Positions 56,971 to 64,000 of a DNA stretch of 64,000 bases are shown here, piece by piece (positions within the stretch are counted from its first letter, which is position 1; every line of letters begins with the position of its first letter). The stretch spans positions 62,001 through 126,000 of the forward strand of contig JADFAD010000006.1 in the NCBI GenBank assembly GCA_015665455.1. The letters run 5' to 3'. The stretch is from Oceanospirillaceae bacterium. Lineage in GTDB: Bacteria; Pseudomonadota; Gammaproteobacteria; Pseudomonadales; Litoribrevibacteraceae. Made by a program: the position numbers and the translations under genes. Below the pieces are notes generated by a model that made no database searches, was not told where the DNA came from, and saw only the letters and a list, made by a program, of their open reading frames with translations.

Positions 56971-57798
56971 TTATTCAAGAATGGCTTTTTGATGGTTAAT
57001 CAAGTAACCCGATTTTAAATTAGCCTTTGCCTTGATATGACTGCTAGGAAATTCACGCTGAATTTTCACAAAATACTCTAACGCTTTAGATTCATTTGCA
57101 TTTTCATTGTACGGGCTCATATACATGAGACCTATTTGATAAAGAGAACTCGCCTTAATCTCTTCAGTAGAACCTTCGTTTTCATACATCAAGGTATAGA
57201 GAAGAATTGCCTCTTGAATACGATCAGTCGTAATTGCCCTAGCAGTGAAATCCTTCATTTCATCATCATGAGGGATATTTTTCGGTGGTAGTTGCGGCTG
57301 CTTTTTCCAATTCATTAAGTACTGATCAGCCGTTAAAATCACAACATGATCTTCACGTGCTTTTATTGTTGCCAAACGCGATTTAATTCGCTCATTTAAG
57401 GGCGCCAAATCAAACTCAGTCATAGCCAGTTCAAGGTAATGAGCCGCTTTTTCATCATCACGAAAGCGATTATATAAATTCATGTAAATTAAACCGACCT
57501 GATAAATAGCAAGTGCTCGAATCGGTTTAGAGTTTTTTGGGTTGTTGTAACCTTCTAAATAAACAGAAACTGCGTTATCTGTGGTATCTCTAGAAATTGC
57601 TTCAACAGAAAAAGTTAACAGATCACTTTCCTCATGAAGCGCAGCATGGGAGCGCATGGCTATATTTTCTTGATTCATTGCAAACTGATGGCCACCTAAG
57701 CCAGCAACGGCTAAGCCAGTGCCAGGTCCAAGAGCACAGCCTTGTAACAACAAAGTAGTAACTGATACAGCCAATAACGATTTTACTCGTGGCAACAT
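56971..57798 (-). CDS. Lipoprotein with TPR-like helical repeats
   Basis: A 275-residue predicted lipoprotein. The signal ends LLLQGC, with the lipidated Cys at about residue 21. Two similar helical blocks are visible: IRALAIYQVGLIYMNLYNRFRDDEKAAHYLELA and IKASSLYQIGLMYMSPYNENANESKALEYFVKI, resembling TPR or Sel1-like repeats. I chose ATG 57798, which has AAGGA 9 bases upstream; a longer start at 57819 is possible. It is the last gene of the imelysin cluster, 77 bases after the DUF1513 gene. Function unknown. Confidence 0.7.
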   Translation of the reverse strand: MLPRVKSLLAVSVTTLLLQGCALGPGTGLAVAGLGGHQFAMNQENIAMRSHAALHEESDLLTFSVEAISRDTTDNAVSVYLEGYNNPKNSKPIRALAIYQVGLIYMNLYNRFRDDEKAAHYLELAMTEFDLAPLNERIKSRLATIKAREDHVVILTADQYLMNWKKQPQLPPKNIPHDDEMKDFTARAITTDRIQEAILLYTLMYENEGSTEEIKASSLYQIGLMYMSPYNENANESKALEYFVKIQREFPSSHIKAKANLKSGYLINHQKAILE

Positions 57799-57875
57799 GA
57801 GAGCTTCCTTTTCGAACAATCTTTTTTTTATTATAGAATCGATAGATTTAAAACTACCAGCTTAGCGTTGAAAGG

Positions 57876-59039
57876 CTAAGACAGACCTAAAACAACACGA
57901 CCCATATGATTATCCCAACGAGTATCTCCTACACGATACTGCTGCTCAAGTGTTAAAACGCCATTATTTGACGATAAACACATTAATTCTCCTGAACCGC
58001 AGCTAATTACAAAATCGCCGTCATTGGTAACCACAACCCCTCCCGGATCACTCATTCTAAAAGCGCTTTTCCAAGTTCCATCAAGCAATGAAAATAAATG
58101 CACCGTATTTGCTCTCGGACAACTAACTACAACTTCTTTCGTAGTCGACTTTACCGTTACACTCGCAATATAGTGATTCATAGATTCCCAAACCGCATCC
58201 GGAGCATCAAATGCCTGTAGACCCGTGTCAGCACGGTAGAAATACAACAAAGGAAACTGTTCATACTTAGGCCCTTGGAATTGAGCGCCAATAACAATTG
58301 AATCATCGGAAGTCACATCAAGATGCCGTAGGCTCAACTGAGGATGAGGAGGTTTAGCACGAGATATTATCTCTCCTGATTCAATGTCAACAATCAGTAA
58401 TTCAGATTGCATTGAATCTAGATTAAGTTTCTTTCTAGGAAAGTCAGGATGAGTTTCAATTCCCCCTAGCCCAACAGCAGCGTGTTTACCATCCGGAAAG
58501 AAGCACAGCTGATGAGGCCCGATGCCATTTAAATCAATGGTTTTGACCACTTCATTCAGGTTCGTCTTTGATCGACATGACAGTAAACCTCTCCCCTTCT
58601 TATAATTATTTTCAGTTAACCAAATCCGCCCTTGTCCATCTTCAGCCGCATGACCATAAAAGTGATGGCCCTCTTCCGCAACTATGTCTACAACAGAACG
58701 AGATCTCTGATCAACTAAGGTAGCTTTATTGCCCGGACGTCGAGAGACAAAAAGAAATTGATCATTTAAAGAAATCACGTCACCCGAGACTAAATCCCCC
58801 CTTTGAACCAAGGCACTGTGATAACGAAAATCAACCTTCTCTCTAATGACCCACACAGCGTTATCCAAGTCATAAAGGCCAATAAAGTGCTGGCCGGAAT
58901 GATCATCAAACGCAGACAAAAGTAGGTTAGATGAGAATGAAGAGGTTTCAGATGTTAGTAGTTGACTGCAACCTCCTATTGAGGAGATTGCAGAAAAGGA
59001 TGCTAACAACTTAATAAAGGATCGACGATTTTGATTCAT
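57876..59039 (-). CDS. DUF1513 Tat-exported protein (predicted beta-propeller)
   Basis: A 387-residue exported protein. The N-terminus is MNQNRRSFIKLLASFSAISSIGGC: the twin-Arg motif RRSFIK at 5-10 and Cys24 as possible lipid site. The rest repeats a blade-like pattern (QLCFFPDGKHAAVGLGGIE, HLDVTSDDSIVIGAQFQG, GVVVTNDGDFVISCGSG), typical of WD-like or quinoprotein-like propellers, and ends DNHMGRVVL. DUF1513 proteins usually sit beside imelysin and DUF1111 genes; the role is unknown. It lies 27 bases after the second imelysin. Confidence 0.87.
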   Translation of the reverse strand: MNQNRRSFIKLLASFSAISSIGGCSQLLTSETSSFSSNLLLSAFDDHSGQHFIGLYDLDNAVWVIREKVDFRYHSALVQRGDLVSGDVISLNDQFLFVSRRPGNKATLVDQRSRSVVDIVAEEGHHFYGHAAEDGQGRIWLTENNYKKGRGLLSCRSKTNLNEVVKTIDLNGIGPHQLCFFPDGKHAAVGLGGIETHPDFPRKKLNLDSMQSELLIVDIESGEIISRAKPPHPQLSLRHLDVTSDDSIVIGAQFQGPKYEQFPLLYFYRADTGLQAFDAPDAVWESMNHYIASVTVKSTTKEVVVSCPRANTVHLFSLLDGTWKSAFRMSDPGGVVVTNDGDFVISCGSGELMCLSSNNGVLTLEQQYRVGDTRWDNHMGRVVLGLS

Positions 59040-59066
59040 AAAAAAGCATCTTATTAACGAGTTTTA

Positions 59067-60161
59067 TTAATCGCCATCATTCGCATTAAAACCTAAAACA
59101 AACCCAGTTAAAGGTGTGGCTTTATTTCTCAATAGTGAATATTGAGAATGAATACTATCTCTAAATATTAATAGCTTTTCACGAAGGTGCTGATCAGACA
59201 AAGACAATTTCATTGGTTGTTGAAATGCAACCACTTGCTGATGCAGCAAATCAAAGTTATTAACAATTTCCTTATCTAGGTCTTTGTTCATAGAACGAAT
59301 GTGAGCAGAAAAGCCGAATGAATAGACTCGTTTTAAAACGTCTAACTGATGTGTAATATTTTGAAAGGAATGCAAGCTCCTCCATGATTCAGCATATGTC
59401 GGTTTCGCTTTCTTACCATGTTCATTAATCGGGCCTTCAAGCTTTCTTAACTGTATAAACTCAAGCTCTGATAGTAGTGCGTTCCATACAATCGATGCAG
59501 CTGATTCATACTCTTTTGTGGCATCAAGTAAATCTACACCCTTGTAATATGGGGCAATAATCGAACTATTACTCCACAACGCGCTTAGTTTTTCTGCGGA
59601 GGAGTAACCATTAGCGATGGACCGTTTTAGCACCTGACACCGCGCTTTCCCTGAACCCTCGGAATAGTGCTTGAGCTTACCTCCGGAAGCACTGAACAAC
59701 AAATATTCACTGCCCGTAATGCCTCTAATAGAAACCCCTGCTTGATCAATGTCTGAATCCAGTAACTGGTCTCCTTGGGCGATCAACTTATTCACTGTTT
59801 TATGAGTTATGCCCTTACGGATAGGCCAAATTTGAATATCAAATCGGGTACTTCCATTCGAAACCGCTCCAAAATGAACCCAGCTCACCTCCATCCAAGA
59901 AAGTATTAACTTCCTCCATGCGCCACGAGTCTCTTCAAGGTTTATTTCAGTAGGACCTGTACAGAATAAATCCGTTTTTTTCTCTAAAACTTTAAAGTTC
60001 TCAGCAAGGCTCTTATACCCAGACTGAATTACATCCTCAGTCACACGTTGTACTGGTTTTTTCCAAGCTTCATCAGCAAAAATAGACATTGAAAAGGATG
60101 AGCATAGCGTAAATACAAACAATGCATATAGCTTCACGGGTTTAAACAAAAATATCTTCAT
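59067..60161 (-). CDS. Second imelysin-family protein, motif-altered
   Basis: A 364-residue exported imelysin-like protein. The signal peptide is YALFVFTLCSSFSMSIFA. The helical bundle has ETRGAWRKLILSWMEVSWVHFG and ITGSEYLLFS. At the place of the family motif GxHxxE it reads G147-I-T149-G-S-E152, so the His is replaced by Thr. This form occurs in imelysin-like lipoprotein relatives and suggests loss of the metal site. It is 25 bases before the DUF1111 gene in the minus-strand order. Confidence 0.85.
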   Translation of the reverse strand: MKIFLFKPVKLYALFVFTLCSSFSMSIFADEAWKKPVQRVTEDVIQSGYKSLAENFKVLEKKTDLFCTGPTEINLEETRGAWRKLILSWMEVSWVHFGAVSNGSTRFDIQIWPIRKGITHKTVNKLIAQGDQLLDSDIDQAGVSIRGITGSEYLLFSASGGKLKHYSEGSGKARCQVLKRSIANGYSSAEKLSALWSNSSIIAPYYKGVDLLDATKEYESAASIVWNALLSELEFIQLRKLEGPINEHGKKAKPTYAESWRSLHSFQNITHQLDVLKRVYSFGFSAHIRSMNKDLDKEIVNNFDLLHQQVVAFQQPMKLSLSDQHLREKLLIFRDSIHSQYSLLRNKATPLTGFVLGFNANDGD

Positions 60162-60186
60162 TATGTATTACGCTCCAACTTATCCT

Positions 60187-61671
60187 TTAAAGAGAATTCA
60201 AGAACAAAACCAACTGCTGCCTTTCTTGTTTAGACATCTGAAGTACTTGCTGCTTACTTTCTTCGGCTTCCCCGCCATGCCATAAAACAGCTTCCATTAA
60301 ATTTCTAGCTCGCCCATCATGAAGGAACTCTGTATGACCGTTCACGGTTTCAGTTAAACCAATGCCCCATAGAGGAGGCGTACGCCACTCATTTCCTTGA
60401 GCCAAAAACTCTGTATGACCACCATCAGTCAGGCCTTCCCCCATATCATGAAGTAACATATCCGAGTACGGAAATATCGTCTGATTCCTCAAATGCTTAT
60501 CAATGGCGCTGTCTGAGGTAGTTGTATATGCAGGGGTATGACAGTCTTTACATCCAGAACGATAGAAAAGAGCTTTTCCTTTTAATACCTCTGGGTTGTC
60601 AGCATCGCGCCTGATAGGTACAGCTAGGTTCTGGCTGTAAAAAGTCACCGCATCTAAAATCAAATCGCTAACCTCTGGGCCACCAGAGCGAGCACCGCTT
60701 ATCGCGTTATTACAATCCGTTTGAACAGAAGTACAGTTTTCATTAATAAATAACGAAGTGGTTAGCCCCATATCTCCATTGAATGCTCCCGCACCTTGCT
60801 GCTCAAGAGAAGGCTGCCCTGCTTTCCAACCAAAACGACCAAGAACTAAATCGCCCGTTTTAGCATCAACAACCCAGTTTGCCTTTCCTGAAATACCATT
60901 GTTAGACGCGTCGTTTAAATCCTGCTGCGAAATAATATCTTTCGCATCGATCGCCTCTAACAAACCTAAACCAATCATAGGAGAGGCAACACGAGGTGAC
61001 ATTTTAGTGTCTGGATGCAGATCCCCATAAGCCAATTTGGTTAATTCAAAATGAGGTTTCCTCAATTGAACTATTTCGCCATCAGAAAAGCGCACTTCAA
61101 CGGTTTCCCAAGTAACCGCTATACGTCCCTCAGGTTTCACACCAAAAATGGATTGATCTTGGAATTGACCACCATAATTTGGCTCTGCAATAGAGGATGA
61201 CTTTCCACTTCGAAGTAAATCTTCATGGTTTTTATTCTGAGGTAAAATGCTTAAACGAATTAACATTGAATCAGCGCGATCACTTGCATCAATAGGCGCA
61301 TGGCCACGACCATCTTTTATATGACAGCTCTGACAAGCATTAACATTAAATAAAGCACCAAGACCATCTCGCGCGTCAGTGGATGCAGGTGCAACAACCC
61401 AGGGGTTTTTAAAGAAACTATTACCTACTTTAAAATCAGCTCGGTGACTTCCCTTTAAAAGAGTAGAAGGTTTTGAAAAGGCATTGTTTGTTAACGTTGT
61501 CGTAGTGTTATCCCCACCTTGACGAACTTCACGCTGATCAAATTCTGGCGATACATTCAAAACATCAGCTTGGAGACATTGAATATTAAATAGCGGAATG
61601 AAAGCCAAAGAAACTGCAGCCCCTTTTATTCGGTTTACAGTTACTTCCTTTTGTATACGTTTCTTTATCAT
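60187..61671 (-). CDS. DUF1111 di-heme c-type cytochrome (thiol-oxidoreductase/peroxidase-like)
   Basis: A 494-residue periplasmic cytochrome. It has an N-terminal signal and two heme c sites, Cys113-Q-S-Cys116-His117 and Cys374-K-D-Cys377-His378. Family phrases are LGALFNVNACQSCHIKDGRGH, GRFGWKAGQPSLEQQGAGAFNGDMG and the C-terminal RTPPLWGIGLTETVNGHTEFLHDGRARNLMEAVLWHGGEA. The fold resembles bacterial di-heme cytochrome c peroxidases. It lies in an iron cluster, so its redox role may be in iron oxidation or release; that is inference. Confidence 0.9.
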   Translation of the reverse strand: MIKKRIQKEVTVNRIKGAAVSLAFIPLFNIQCLQADVLNVSPEFDQREVRQGGDNTTTTLTNNAFSKPSTLLKGSHRADFKVGNSFFKNPWVVAPASTDARDGLGALFNVNACQSCHIKDGRGHAPIDASDRADSMLIRLSILPQNKNHEDLLRSGKSSSIAEPNYGGQFQDQSIFGVKPEGRIAVTWETVEVRFSDGEIVQLRKPHFELTKLAYGDLHPDTKMSPRVASPMIGLGLLEAIDAKDIISQQDLNDASNNGISGKANWVVDAKTGDLVLGRFGWKAGQPSLEQQGAGAFNGDMGLTTSLFINENCTSVQTDCNNAISGARSGGPEVSDLILDAVTFYSQNLAVPIRRDADNPEVLKGKALFYRSGCKDCHTPAYTTTSDSAIDKHLRNQTIFPYSDMLLHDMGEGLTDGGHTEFLAQGNEWRTPPLWGIGLTETVNGHTEFLHDGRARNLMEAVLWHGGEAEESKQQVLQMSKQERQQLVLFLNSL

Positions 61672-61838
61672 TCGGTAATACTCCCGAAACTAAATCACTC
61701 ATCAAATTATTGTATGCATCGCTGCTATATTTCTTTTGATTTTCAAAGAGATAAACGAACGAGTACTCACCTCAAGAGTTTTGAGGCACTTTATACCTGA
61801 TCCAATAACAAAACAGAAATTATTATATAGAACTAAAA

Positions 61839-61868
61839 AGGAGGGATGACTTAAGTCATCCCTCCTTC
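61839..61868 (-). terminator. Strong hairpin between the first imelysin and the DUF1111 gene
   Basis: A perfect 30-base palindrome (arms begin AAGGAGGGATGACTT), with a T-run after it on the minus strand. It lies 41 bases after the irpA-like stop codon, inside what looks like one transcription unit, so it may act as an attenuator that leaves the first gene more highly expressed. Confidence 0.88.
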
Positions 61869-61908
61869 ATTTATAATTATTATGTTGTGGATTCTAATAT
61901 TAGGAATT

Positions 61909-63189
61909 TTATAGTTCAGTAATTCCAACTGCTTTAGCAGCAGACTCTGTAGATTCAGTCACTAACAGAAGACTATCAATTGCGCCTTGAACAATTTTAT
62001 TACCTTCCTTGTTGCCTGGGCCAATCAGCTGGTCAAATGACTGAGGCTTCTCTTTAGATTCAGCAGAAGTTACAAGACCGTTTACAGCCTTACGTGCATC
62101 TTCAATTTTCACCGCCAATTCTTCGGCAACGTTGCCATTAGACACAGCAACTAGGTCTTTAATTGAAGCACCCTTCACTACGTCACCATTTGTGCGAGTG
62201 TAACTGCCTAAATAAACGTTCTGAATGCCTTTAATGTTGTAGTAATGAGAGTAGTGAGTATTGTCACTGAAGCAATCATGTTCATCTTCCGGATCATTGG
62301 CAACCAAAGCAACTCGCATACGCTCACCCGCAAGTTCACCACCAGCAAGTTCGCCAATACCTGTTAGTGCTTTCTTAATACCTACCTGACCTTCAGAAAC
62401 CAACGTTGCACGGTAGTTCCCACCCACTTCAGGGTTCCACTGCGCAACCATGCTTTCAAGATCTTCAATCAACATATCCGTTGATACAGTAAGATACTGA
62501 CCACGGCGAACACAAATGTTAGCATCTGACTTAGTTACACCACTGGTACATTCGGCACCGTTTACATAATCCGTAAACGAACGATTACCTGCCCCAAACT
62601 CAGTGCCATTTAAATCCTGACCCCACAGTAGAAACTCAATTGCATGATAACCACGAGATACGTTAGCTTCACCACCACGAAGTTCATGCAAACTAGCGAT
62701 TAATGAACTTGTGATGTTAGTAGTATCGACTTTTCCATCGTTATTAATATCAAGCTTATTGTTAGTAATTACAGAATAAGTAGCCGATTGATCAACCTCT
62801 TCACCTTCTTCAATATTAGAAGCGCTACGGTTGTAATTCGGGTCAACGTAGTCAATTAGACCTTCATCCAAAGGCCAAGCGTTTAGATCGCCCTCCCAAT
62901 CATCAACGTTACTATTACCAAAACGATATACTTCACTCTGCTGATAAGGAACACGTGATACTTTCCAAGCTTCACGAGCGGCATTAAGAGTCTTTTCAGA
63001 TGGATTAGCAATCAAAGAATCGACAGCAACCTTCAGTGATTGAGCTGTAGTTAGGGAGTCACTGTATACAGCAAATGCAATATCTGAGTAGTTTGTTAAT
63101 ACCGCCTCTTCAGTCGTTAAAGACTTACCAGCAACAGCCCAACTACCTGCAACTAAAATACCCGCACCCAACACTAACGATTTGTTCAT
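61909..63189 (-). CDS. Imelysin-family protein IrpA-like (iron-regulated)
   Basis: A 426-residue exported imelysin protein. Signal peptide: SLVLGAGILVAGSWAVAGKS. The family motif GxHxxE is intact as G180-Y-H182-A-I-E185 in RGYHAIEFLLWGQDLNG. Related phrases are AREAWKVSRVPYQQSEVYRFG and GKMVVQGAIDS-like GNKIVQGAIDSLLLV. The family includes cyanobacterial IrpA and binds iron or other metals; peptidase activity is doubtful. AAGGA lies 7 bases upstream of the start, and a Fur-like box overlaps the promoter. Confidence 0.92.
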   Translation of the reverse strand: MNKSLVLGAGILVAGSWAVAGKSLTTEEAVLTNYSDIAFAVYSDSLTTAQSLKVAVDSLIANPSEKTLNAAREAWKVSRVPYQQSEVYRFGNSNVDDWEGDLNAWPLDEGLIDYVDPNYNRSASNIEEGEEVDQSATYSVITNNKLDINNDGKVDTTNITSSLIASLHELRGGEANVSRGYHAIEFLLWGQDLNGTEFGAGNRSFTDYVNGAECTSGVTKSDANICVRRGQYLTVSTDMLIEDLESMVAQWNPEVGGNYRATLVSEGQVGIKKALTGIGELAGGELAGERMRVALVANDPEDEHDCFSDNTHYSHYYNIKGIQNVYLGSYTRTNGDVVKGASIKDLVAVSNGNVAEELAVKIEDARKAVNGLVTSAESKEKPQSFDQLIGPGNKEGNKIVQGAIDSLLLVTESTESAAKAVGITEL

Positions 63190-63216
63190 TACCGTATCCT
63201 TATTAAAAACTTAAAT

Positions 63217-63235
63217 AATGTTTATTATCATTTAG
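63217..63235 (-). promoter_or_regulatory. Fur-like box upstream of the imelysin cluster
   Basis: On the minus strand the 19-mer CTAAATGATAATAAACATT matches the E. coli Fur consensus GATAATGATAATCATTATC at 12 of 19 positions, with the central AATGATAAT run intact. A TTGATT-N17-TAATCT promoter lies just upstream, so the box would cover the start site. Iron repression fits the imelysin family. Confidence 0.6.
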
Positions 63236-63623
63236 ATTAACATTTTAAAAACACTGAATCAAAACTAAAGTAGTAAACATAAACTCAATCAAAATATATC
63301 GAGTGAAAATATTAATCAGTAATGTCTATACAGGTAAGAACTAAAAGAAGTTCTCACCCAACATCCAATCAGAACTCTATTTTTATAAATATACGACGAA
63401 CAACAAACGTCAACGGTGTTCAGCAAGCGTTTTTCATGTTAAAAAATAGGACGCGGCGCATACAGATAGGATCTCCAGGCCATATAAGTTCAAAAAACAA
63501 CCAATGGCTGGTATAAATATTGATCTTACGTCCCTGCTTTTTCACCGCACTGGTTATTCGGGACGAAAATTGTGATTTTCCGACCACCAATAACCACAAC
63601 AAAAGCTAACAAACGGAAAATAT
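63236..63623. other. Divergent intergenic region
   Basis: It carries the promoter of the imelysin cluster at its left end. GAAAAT-TGTG-ATTTTC (a 6-bp inverted repeat) lies near 63566-63581, before the last gene. A 64-codon open frame at 63322 has no ribosome site and looks chance. I see no RNA gene. Confidence 0.45.
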
Positions 63624-64000
63624 ATGCACTTTAATTTCATGGCGAATATCGCTTTATCCGCAGCTTGCTTGGTGTGGTTAATGATCAGTGCATACTATTT
63701 GTATTTTGGTTCTCTCAAACACCCCAAAATCACCAAGCGCGTCAGCACAGCGCTAGCATTTCATGGTGCTTTAATTGCGGCCCTTTCCTTATCGTCTCTA
63801 TTATCACTCCCTCAGTTCAGTCAATTGATCAACATTAGAAGCGAAATACCTCAAATGTTTTCTGGAATCATGGCCCTGACATTCGGTTTGCTCTCTATTG
63901 GATGGTTTCTTCCCAAAGCGTTACCAAGCTATTTACAAAGAGAAAAAGAACTTGAAACATCATTATCCGACACGACCAGTCATCTTAAGTCCCTGTACTC
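63624..64000 (+). CDS. Membrane protein of unknown function (5' part, cut by window edge)
   Basis: An open frame of 125 codons to the end of the window. It has three hydrophobic segments, at about 5-28 (FMANIALSAACLVWLMISAYYLYF), 45-65 (FHGALIAALSLSSLLSL) and 81-99 (MFSGIMALTFGLLSIGWFL). A charged, probably helical part begins after (YLQREKELETSLSDTTSHLKSLY), the pattern of a membrane-sensor protein that may lead into a signalling domain. I cannot assign it. It is divergent from the imelysin cluster. Confidence 0.65.
   Translation, partial: MHFNFMANIALSAACLVWLMISAYYLYFGSLKHPKITKRVSTALAFHGALIAALSLSSLLSLPQFSQLINIRSEIPQMFSGIMALTFGLLSIGWFLPKALPSYLQREKELETSLSDTTSHLKSLY

Noticed and set aside
63322..63516. 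64-codon open frame before the last gene
   Set aside because: No ribosome site, composition unlike the neighbours, and it lies in a promoter region.

Overview
The window reads as a stretch of core chromosome from a marine gammaproteobacterium, most like the Oceanospirillales (Oleispira, Bermanella or Thalassolituus type; this placement is inferred from gene content, not from a search). It is AT-leaning and densely coded. It carries the gammaproteobacterial rpoE-rseA-rseB-rseC-mucD operon divergent from nadB, the prfB-lysS pair with the RF2 frameshift, minCDE, and FNR-type boxes. I see no insertion sequence, prophage, CRISPR array, tRNA or rRNA gene.

Layout. 1-1716: the start of a periplasmic nitrate reductase operon on the minus strand (napE-napF-napD-napA, with napA cut by the window edge), driven by an FNR-type promoter. 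1844-9668: a PrcB-like lipoprotein, a stand-alone alpha/beta hydrolase, a DUF445 membrane protein, an RND efflux pair and a small membrane protein. 9898-15610: a membrane-anchored pitrilysin-type protease and cysD-cysN; CysN carries what looks like a decayed APS-kinase domain. 15842-25597: a cellulose operon in the order class III nucleotide cyclase, bcsA, bcsB, bcsZ, bcsC, tightly spaced or overlapping. 25814-26854: a Met/His-rich outer-membrane protein. 26927-31213: the sigma-E operon. 31342-38668: nadB, ygfX/sdhE, ygfZ, an HDOD protein, lysS and prfB. 39052-41425: a small unknown protein, a PilZ protein, a STAS protein and a diguanylate cyclase. 41447-46232: a CbiX-type chelatase, a transglutaminase-like protein with a proline-rich repeat, a HopJ-family protein and minCDE. 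46289-56475: DUF2804, DUF3187, ompW (two FNR-type boxes), nhaA (long AU-rich leader hairpin), a cyclic-nucleotide-binding protein, rlmA, ychJ, DUF1329, trxB and an aldo/keto reductase. 56971-63189: a five-gene minus-strand cluster (imelysin, DUF1111 di-heme protein, second imelysin, DUF1513 Tat protein, repeat lipoprotein) behind a Fur-like box. 63624-64000: the start of an unknown membrane protein.

How the parts work together. Anaerobic control is visible at nap and ompW. Second-messenger control is visible in several places: the PilZ domain of BcsA, the PilZ protein and the GGEEF protein point to c-di-GMP, while the cyclase fused in position to bcsA and the cyclic-nucleotide-binding protein point to cAMP or cGMP. 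The best candidates for something under-described are the cyclase-bcs operon, the imelysin/DUF1111/DUF1513 cluster, and the repeat-bearing transglutaminase-like protein.
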